From: Cudoniella acicularis
Lineage: Eukaryota > Ascomycota > Leotiomycetes > Helotiales > Helotiaceae
Direction of reading: 5' to 3'
Length of the DNA: 64,000 nucleotides
NCBI GenBank assembly: GCA_013054445.1
Contig: JAAMPI010000107.1
Span: 1 to 64,000 of the forward strand
The notes under the pieces were generated by a model. It was not told where the DNA came from and searched no databases. It saw nothing but the letters and a program-made list of their open reading frames with translations. The first letter of the stretch is position 1. Each line of letters opens with the position of its first letter. Position numbers and translations under genes: made by a program. Below, in pieces: positions 56,201-64,000 of this stretch.

Positions 56201-57722
56201 AGCGTGCAAGTGATACGACGGGGGATTTGCATGTGAAGCAATCGCAACGACTAGGAGGAACGCTGCATAACTCGAATCGTTGGAATTTGGGCGATGGGGT
56301 TATGGGGCGATGAAGAACGGCTTGCTACGTGAGAAACGACGTTCGCGACAGTGACGTAACAGCGACTTTAGCTCGGGCTACAGGTATTTGAATGACAGGC
56401 AGTTATGGTGAACGAAAGGAGGACGAAGAGAGCTGCGTAACGAAGTATCACGATACTGTCTGGAGAGGCGATGAAATTTCAAGAGTAATAGTTCAGCATT
56501 ATGATTATGATCCCAAGTTCACCCGGCTCTAAACCTAAAGGGCACTAGCACTGTACTCGATTTCCCGGTTAAGTTCCCGCTTATATAACCAAACCTACCA
56601 CCTACTTTAAAAATCAATAATTAAATAACTATATAAGATAATAATTTACTATTAAAGATATAAAGAGATCAAAGATTAATATATGAGAATATATAATTTT
56701 TAAATACCTTGTTTAAAGATATATAGTGTTTTTATTACCCGGCCTGTCTTCGTATGTTTTTCCGGCTCCGTAGACCCCCTCTTATCAACACTAACACTAA
56801 CAAATTGTATTATCTTCTTTTTATAAACAGGTGTCTTTCTAGACTTTATAAGAGACCTAGCTTATATAATAGTATCGTTTAAAGATTTTTTTAGCTTAAG
56901 CCTTCTTCTTTTTTTCAAGCCTACTTTTTAGTCTTTTCTTAGGCCTTAATCTCGTCTTTATTAGCCTGTTAAGCTAAGGTCTTATCTACCTTCTCTATGT
57001 CCTTCTTCGTCTTTTTAATCATAGTAATAACTTTCTTTAAGTCTATTCAAGCTCTTTCTTATCCCTCTTTCTTTTCTTTTCTACTTAGATAGCTTATATA
57101 GCCTTTACTTAAGATATACTAAATAGCTATAGGCTATTATCCTTCTTACTAAATAGATTAAGCTTTTTCTTATAAGTATAACACCGTTTTTTAAGCTTTA
57201 AAGACTTAATTGGCCCTTCCTTTATATATTATTATTAATCTTACGCCGATCTAGCTTATTATTATACGGGATTACTATATATGTTCTAACCCTAGGAAAA
57301 CTAGTAACTAGAAGAAAAACCTAGGTACTGCCTATTAACTCTAGTCTTTTAGTTTTCTATTATCGATTATTATCCTTTTTTATTATATTTTAAAGGCTAT
57401 CTAGTTATAAAGAAGTTCTCTCGCTAGAAAGAATTAGCCTAGTTAACTAGACTATATTATCTATTATATCGCTTATTAGACCCTCTTAATAGTATTTAAG
57501 AGGCTGTTTATATCTAGTCTTCTATTTGTCTTTAATAAGTATCTATAATATCTTTTATATTTATAATAGGCTAGAATATATCTTATTATCTCTTTATCTT
57601 CTATATATTTATAAAGCCTTATTATATATTCTAGGACTCTTAGTCGTCTAAATATATTATTAAGTCCTATAACTCTTATATAAAACTAGATTACTATTAA
57701 GCTTTTAGCTTTATAAAGGTTA
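56201..57722. other. Promoter then RIP-degraded repeat
   Basis: About 350 bp of normal-composition upstream DNA, then from about 56570 extremely TA-rich, stop-filled sequence typical of RIP. Lysine-rich minus-strand fragments are visible but I cannot identify the element. Confidence 0.45.
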
Positions 57723-59732
57723 TTATCCCCTAAGCTGCCAGACGCACGTCTGTTCCTGCCTTAGGCACCAACTTTACAGGGGTAAGAACACCAAAATAAA
57801 GTAAACAACCAAAGTAAATAAAACCACTATTCTACTCTACTTGACCTTAACTATCATAGCAGAAGGCACTTTTTTTTGATCTTACGGATATAGGGACACT
57901 ACGTCCTAATACCAAGCCACTAGAAATCAAAGGCACCCGATTTAAGCCAATAGAATGCCCCGATTTTGACTTTGAAATACGGCTTCTACCTCATGCTTGC
58001 GCCAGCGACCCTATTACTCTCTTTACCTTATATTATCCTCTTAAAATTATCTAATCGATAGTCGACTATACGAATGCTCATTCTAGAGAGCCGCAGGACC
58101 CTACGAAGCCGAATAGTCGAGTATTAAAGTGGTATCCGACCTGCGTAAAAGAGATATATATCTTCCTTATAATAAAGATATATATGACGATATACCTACT
58201 AAACCAAGTCTAGGACTATTAGGATACTCGATCGGGTACTCCTTTTCACAATATTATAAAGTATATAGTAAGGAACCGGTTCCAGGAGCTAAAGATGCGA
58301 TACCGGATCTACGGTCCTAAGACTACGGATATTTACCAACGAGTAGCTTCCCTACTCTTATTCTTAACTTAGTACTAACTTTCTTATAGTAGGAGCCTCT
58401 TAATAACCATATCTAATTAACGAATACCCTCCTTTGGCGTCTAGGACGAGATATAGCAGTTGACGAACATATCGAGCGGTATACGGGGAGGGCAAAGGAG
58501 GTTATAACTGTCCTAAATAAGCCTATACTAACTGGTCTTAAGGTGTGGTGTGTTATATAAAGGGGGGTAATGCTTAAGTGGGTATAGCATTGTCCGAGGA
58601 GGAAGAATAGTCTAATTAGGGTTAAAACTCCTGAGGAATTAGGTGGTATAAAGACCGGGAAATAGGGAAACAAGACTCAAGCCCTAGTAGTCTACCTTCT
58701 AGACCAACTACCTAAAAGAGACCCTCTATACGCCTATCACGTTTACCTCGATAACCTCTTTATGTCTATAAAGCTTCTTAAGCTCCTCCGATCCCTTAGT
58801 TACGCCGTAACTAGAACTTGTAGGACTACTTCCGGTGTTTTATCAGAGTTAATTGAGCTTAAGAGTAAGGATAAGGGCGAGAACGAGATGCCTTAGGGTA
58901 CCCTTTATGCCTTTCCTACGCAGTCAAGCCAGGTCAACCAGGTGGGATAGAAGGACAACGCTTTTATGCTTACTATGTCGACATATTAGGAGGCAGATAA
59001 GAAGGTCTTATCCTTACGCAAGCGCCCTAAACTCTTATCCTCTAAAGCAAAGACAGCTCGAAAGCTATTCGGTAACCTCTCTAAAAAAGAGATATAGATC
59101 CCACAGCTCTACGACGCTTATAACTATTAAATGGGTATAGTTGACGTAGGAGACCAGCTTTAGGGGCATAATGCAGGGCAGCGACGACTTAGGAGGGGGG
59201 GAGGGCAGGCTATAGAGCACTTCTTACTTATGATAGTTCTAGTGAACTGTTATTTGATCTCCTTATACTCATAATAGGAGGGGAAAAGAACATCGCGCTC
59301 ATAGGATGATTTTAGGGTTCAGTTAGTGGATATATTACTTATATTAGGTAAAGATATAGAGGTACCTAAGAAGAGGGTGTATCCCTATACAGATTCAGAG
59401 GCCCTAGAAGTACCTTTATATCAGCACTTATATATTAAGATACCTACACGCAAAGACTGTGCAGCCTGTAAAGGTGTAAGGCATCAAGACCGGCCACAAA
59501 AGAAGGCTATACTATCTGTAATTATAGCTAATTTAGGTAGATCTTCTAATAGGAGGACCTCTATCTATGGCTACAAGCAATACAAGGTCGCTTTATGTCA
59601 GGGGGGTGGTTGTTTTACTAGATATCACCAAAATGGATAAAATTGCACCCCTATTCTTAGAATTTTAGCTATTTAACTGGCTCGCTTAAAAATGCACGGG
59701 CCACGTGCGCGCTGTGGCAGCTTAGGGGATAA
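57723..59732 (+). mobile_element. piggyBac-like DNA transposon, RIP-damaged
   Basis: A 2010-bp element with perfect 18-bp terminal inverted repeats, ttatcccctaagctgcca at 57723-57740 and its reverse complement at 59715-59732. The plus strand keeps piggyBac-type (DDE_Tnp_1_7) blocks in order: ERYTGRAKEVITVLNKPIL, VYLDNLFMSIKLLKLLRS, a DNAFMLTMSTY strand, MGIVDVGDQL, LLMIVLVNCYLISLYS, and a C-terminal cysteine segment with CAACKG. The D in VYLDN and in VDVGDQ are likely catalytic. Several in-frame stops, mostly TAG/TAA from Trp/Gln codons, show it is inactive. No TTAA flanks are obvious. Confidence 0.75.
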
Positions 59733-59759
59733 AGGCTAAAGACCTTCTTTTTAATACGG

Positions 59760-61075
59760 CCTCCCTAGCCTATTCGTCTTTCTTTTCTTTTATAGATATC
59801 TGTCTATATTATAAATAGGCGTCTCTAGTTCTATATTTTACCTTTCTTTAGTAGCTTCTATATCGTCTCTAATAGGGCTCTAGCCTACTATTCTTCTATT
59901 CTCTTTTATTCTTATTCTTTATAGAATATATCTATTTTTTTCTTTTTATTCTTCTATCTATATAAATTTTATTTTAAATAGAATAAGTTTTTATAGTCTT
60001 CTTAGTCTATCTTTTTAGTTCTATAAGCGGCGTTATATATCTTTATAGGCTATATAGATCTTTCTTATAACTGTTAAGCTATTATTTTTATTCTAGTAAT
60101 ATTTTACTAGACTGTCTAAATAGATATTAATTAAAAGGATAACTATTTCTATCTTAACTTGTCTTATAGGTATAGCCTTACAGGTTCTAGCTACTTTTTA
60201 AAGGCTTATATTCTAGGTCGGTTAGAGCTTTATAGCTATATCTTATAGTTTTCCTAGTGCTTAGCTTAGCTTATACTATATTAGTACTCTATAGGAGATA
60301 GCTATTCTTATAATCACTATATAGATCTATTATAAGGTTTTAAAGGTTATTTTCTAGGTTAATATAGAGGTTATTAATAAGGCTCTAATATATATTAAAA
60401 GCTTATTTTTAATCTCTTAGAAATATACTATCTAGGAGAGCTTTATATCTATCTAGACTCTAAGGACCTCGATATCTAGGCTTAGGTTCTTTATAGTTTC
60501 TTCTAGGTTTATTAATATTATAAGGTTAAAGGCTTTTCTTTTTTAAATAAAGTATATAAGCTTATATTTCTATAATACGAACTTTATTCTAAATTGTTTT
60601 ATCTATATTAGATATCTTTTATAGGCCTTTTCTAATACTTAATAGTTCCTTACTATAGTCTTATTATATATAAGGATATTTATATCGTCTATAAACCTTA
60701 TAACTATAGTCCTTTTCCTAGTATTTAAGTATAATTTAATTAGTTCTATATTATAAAAGAGGAATAAGATAAGTAAGAAGAGAGACTCTTATAAGGCTTC
60801 TCTTAAGGTCTAGAATACCTTTATTTTAAAGTTATTAATTAGGATCGTTATTATATAGTCTAATATAAACGTCTTAATCTATCTAATAAGCTATAGTAAG
60901 AGGCCTTTTTCTTATAAGATATATTAAAAGCCTTTAATATATCTAGTAAGAATAGTATAGCTATATATTTCCCTAAGTTCTAGACTATATAGATCTATTT
61001 AGTAAGAAGCTTAAGTACTAAGATTATAAAGCGTCTTCTTCTTGTCTTTATTTAGGCTTTTAAGAAAAGGTCGTA
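59760..61075 (-). mobile_element. RIP-degraded LINE (Tad-like) reverse transcriptase
   Basis: Strongly TA-rich. On the minus strand near 60780-60640 the sequence reads LFLLILFLFYNIELIKLYL, then RTIVIRFIDDINILIYNKT, matching reverse transcriptase blocks of the form SPILF...E and F-x-DD. Numerous stops in all frames. The 5' and 3' ends cannot be placed. Confidence 0.65.
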
Positions 61076-61079
61076 TATC

Positions 61080-61450
61080 TGTTACGGCTCTATAAAGGCA
61101 CTAGGGCCCTGACGTCACGTGGGGACGTATTTGCAAGAAGGTGCTGTATTATCGAAGAGACTAAACTAAGGAGAGAAGAAAAGGTTCTCCCGGAGGGAGA
61201 AGCTCTATTTAACTACACAAATAGCGCTAGTAAGCGAAGTAGTCCGTAAGCGACTCCCCTGGATAGTGAGTCACTCGGTCAGTCGTCAAGTCATTGAATC
61301 GACTATCGATCAGAAGGACAGGCTATTATCAAGTCATTGAATCGACGAGCGTCGAATCAAGTCATTACGTCGACTACTATCAAGTCAATCTATCCTAGCG
61401 TCGAACTAGGTCTGTGACAGAGGGTCGTTTAAGCAAGGCCGTGGCGTGCT
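61080..61450. repeat. LTR-like block with internal tandem repeat
   Basis: A GC-normal block starting tgttacggctctataaaggc and ending near gtctgtgaca, abutting the RIP-damaged LINE. Inside (61285-61400) the word tcaagtcattgaatcgac recurs two to four times with small changes. TG...CA ends and a TATA word suggest an LTR, but no target duplication was found. Confidence 0.4.
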
Positions 61451-61639
61451 TACTGTGACACTCTTCGTACCTGGAAATCCAACATGCAACATCATGTGAT
61501 GTTGGCTTCTAAGTTCCAAAAATAAGTTACGAAGCCACGCAGCAAGTGGAGTGCCAGATATACGTAAGAGACCAGCCAAGATGTTTCAGACTCGAGGAGG
61601 ATCGGGTCTAATAAGCCACCCAACATCTTGGGAGATAAC

Positions 61640-62249
61640 ATGGCATATTGTAACATCGACTTCTACGAAGAACAAGTCAAGCAATTCAATAAACGTACGT
61701 TCCTCCATGCCAAACCCGTTCAGAAAAGGTCCAAGATGTATCGCGTCCTAGCTATCCTGTTTCCTTGCTTCTCCAGGAACCCCAAACCCCAAACTACTCC
61801 CAAAAACTCTGTTCATCTTCCCCAAAAGAGCATCACACCACGAGCCTCACATGAGAGCAAGGTCACAGAACCAAATAATTCAGCCGCACCTGTGACAGGT
61901 CTCCGAAAGTCATCTAAAAGCCNTCCCAAANGAGACACCAAAGAATCCACAACGAGCAACGCGCAAATTCCTCTATTTCGGCCCAGACGGGCCCGATTTT
62001 TCGCAGCGCCCAGATCCCATAAGTGGCCAACAATCTCAGTCTGGTGGTCAGAAACCCGTCAACGCAATTATCGGTACGATGATGCCTGCCAGAGACGATT
62101 GCGGATACTTGAATACGGGGATAAATAGTAGTGTTTATGCACCGATGGGATATTCGTATCTGACTTATGGTGGTTCATTGCAGTACGATTACACTGGGAC
62201 GCAGAGTTATGGTGCGCCGCATATGCCGGGAGGACTTGGAGGAGTTTGA
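61640..62249 (+). CDS. Small unknown gene interrupted by ambiguous bases
   Basis: The frame from ATG 61640 (MAYCNIDFYEEQVKQFNKRT) continues through a basic, Pro/Ser-rich part to two N bases at 61923 and 61931. Beyond them a different frame has clear coding character (YFGPDGPDFSQRPDP, then MMPARDDCGYLNTG, Gly/Tyr-rich, ending GGLGGV). Deleting one base at the N site merges both into a single frame of 202 residues. The family is unknown. The C-terminal Gly/Tyr/Gln bias suggests a disordered or low-complexity protein. A true frameshift is possible, but the Ns point to an assembly error. Confidence 0.55.
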
Positions 62250-64000
62250 AGTTATTCGGTTGGGAGTAGAATAGAGAATGGAAGGGATTTTTTTAGGTTT
62301 AAAGAAGTTGGCATTTTTTTCTAAATATTGGTATAGGGCGTCAGGCCATGTATGTCAAAACGGGTGATAGCAACCTCTGTACTCCCTACTCACCCTACTT
62401 GGCAATTCCGCGCAATTAATACCAGAAGTTAGCTACCTGGAATACCATTGAGAAGACTTCATGATACAGATGTCGGAATTATCTATTGAAGTCAAGTTAC
62501 TGACAGAAGGATTGTGCTATACAGCCAATGGAGAGGATAAACGGTATGTGGACTTCAATGAATAGATTGATAGAAAGATATTCTCTGCAACTTCAGATAT
62601 TCTTCACAGGGTGACAAAGCTAGCAATGAAAACCAGAGATCGATTTATATCAGAGTCAATTGATTTCTTCTTCTATCTTTCGTCGGGGTTATTAAGTAAT
62701 TTAAGGTGATCTTTGCGAGAGATTTTTAGCTAGTATTTCCTGCTCTTTCTGATGTTGGACTTTTTTTCTTGAGATTTTTCGATGCACTACTGTATTTTGA
62801 TAGTGTATTGGCTTTTTAATGTTCAACTGCTTTCTTCTACCAGGCTGTTTTTCTCTTTCTTTCTCGACCTTGAATCAATATAAAGCCCTCTGAAAATTCC
62901 ATTTCTACTATAGCAAAACTCAAGAGTGCATGTAAGCGTTAATTCTTGTGTTTTGTATTTAGGAATTTAAGATATGTGTGAAACTTTAAAGTCAGTCTTC
63001 TCCCCTAGCAAAAATGAAGATGCGAACATAGGAGAAATAGGAGGAAATTAAAATGGCTGCTACTAGACTCTAAGAATATACATTGTATGCATAGTTAGAA
63101 TTCTTGAAGTCTCTCACGACGATGCGACGTTCCATTCCGCCATATCTCACTGAGCAGTCCTAAAACTCTCGCCTATTATGTTTGCATGAATTAAATCTAT
63201 ACATCCTTTCGCGAAGTTGAAGTTTTACATGTGACGGCATGCCCCCCTTCAAACTAAATCCAGCAATACAAACATAGACCGCTATCCCGGCTTCCCTCCC
63301 TAAGATATCCTCCCAATGTCTCAGCCCCCTTAAATAAAGATTCGGTCCCCAACCTCCAAGCTCCCCCGCCGTTGTAGCTGCTTCCTCGATAGAATAATTT
63401 GATTTCGTAATAAGAATCCGGTGAACCATTCTTGGCACTGGGCACGAGACCATTCCTACTGTGGCATGTCGGTTGCCTGAATTAGGCGGTTGATTGATTT
63501 GTCTGCCGACTTTCCAGGGACGTCGCTGGTATTTTAAGGTGGTGGTGGTTGCGAAGTGTTAGGAGAAGTATTAGTAATTCGACGAAATATCGATTTTAAG
63601 GAAAACCTAGCCATCTTCGCTTGGTTTTCTTCCACTTTTCTCAACACTCCCTCGCTCCATCGTTGAGTCTCAACCTACGCCGTCAACCCCCTACCTACGC
63701 CGACTTACCCCGAATAACCCCTCTACCGCCCTTGCCGCAGCTGAAAACGACGGTCTTTGCTAGTTTGAAGCCAGAATCCCCGATCTCCCACTCTGGATTC
63801 GATGCTCTCGAGGTCTACGACGGGCAATTCTTCCTCTAGAGTCAGCTGGATTGGTCGGAATACGAACATAGGCACGGGCTCAGCTCCCTTCTCGCTGTTA
63901 CACTATCAAAACCTTCTAGGCGCGAGAACCATACTAAGAACCATCATCATCCCGTCACTGCTATACGCATCGGAACTATAGTAGAAAGGAATCCCCGAAC
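62250..64000. other. Right edge, no supported gene
   Basis: A minus-strand open frame at 63160-63452 (97 codons from ATG, starting MVSCPVPRMVHRI) is the best candidate, but shows no motif I recognise. A plus-strand frame at 63621-63839 is Pro/Leu-rich and may be the leader of a gene beyond the window. Confidence 0.4.

Noticed and set aside
56570..57720. A possible pogo/Fot1 transposase on the minus strand
   Set aside because: Lysine-rich tail-like fragments are visible, but no catalytic block could be aligned. The RIP damage is too heavy for a family call.
61285..61400. CRISPR-like spacing of tcaagtcattgaatcgac
   Set aside because: The repeats are few, unequal in spacing and length, and the genome is eukaryotic. 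A tandem repeat inside an LTR-like block explains them.
63160..63453. 97-codon minus-strand frame near the right edge
   Set aside because: It has a proper ATG, but I recognise no motif and no neighbouring exons. Left as a possibility only in the edge entry.

Overview
The window comes from a filamentous ascomycete (Pezizomycotina). Most genes carry short 40-170 nt GT-AG introns. There is a cell-wall-integrity MAP kinase of the Slt2 type, Zn2Cys6-like and PTH11-like proteins, and secondary-metabolite genes. Gene-rich DNA alternates with AT-rich, stop-riddled repeat islands typical of repeat-induced point mutation (RIP). A leotiomycete is plausible, but the sequence alone does not prove it.

Layout. 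0.6-5.3 kb: an alpha/beta hydrolase and the tRNA m5C methyltransferase NCL1/TRM4, transcribed divergently. 5.3-7.6 kb: a long pyrimidine-rich gene-free stretch. 7.6-13.4 kb: a P450, then a protein with a Zn2Cys6-spaced N-terminus, a long coiled coil and a C-terminal membrane segment. 14.4-16.0 kb: the MAPK. 16.3-18.7 kb: a repeat island with a decayed Tc1/mariner element, a solo LTR nested in it and a small TIR element. 18.7-24.6 kb: remains of a diterpene locus, a bifunctional-type copalyl diphosphate/kaurene synthase broken by a solo LTR and a nonsense codon, facing an intact P450. 25.2-27.9 kb: two PTH11-like receptor genes, both truncated at a shared solo LTR. 28.8-32.8 kb: a GNAT acetyltransferase, a near-perfect foldback element and an SRPK-like kinase pseudogene.

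35.9-49.4 kb is the most interesting region. It is a compact, apparently intact isocyanide biosynthetic gene cluster: bZIP regulator, isocyanide synthase fused to a TauD-type dioxygenase, O-methyltransferase, DIT2-like P450, a hemerythrin-like helical protein and a 14-TM MFS exporter. The gene set resembles the xanthocillin type. The synthase is expected to turn an aromatic amino acid into an isocyanide, the P450 to couple or oxidise it, the methyltransferase to cap it and the MFS to export it.

49.4-64 kb is mostly repeats. It holds a small element sharing ends with a RIP-damaged piggyBac-like transposon at 57.7-59.7 kb, minisatellites, and a RIP-damaged LINE whose FIDD motif is still readable. 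Three genes lie among them: a nucleoside-phosphorylase-domain protein of the kind used as an NLR sensor module, a CPHC-containing disordered protein, and a small unknown gene with two ambiguous bases and a one-base frame break. Exon boundaries were read by eye from splice consensus and reading frame. Family calls rest on motif recognition, not searches.
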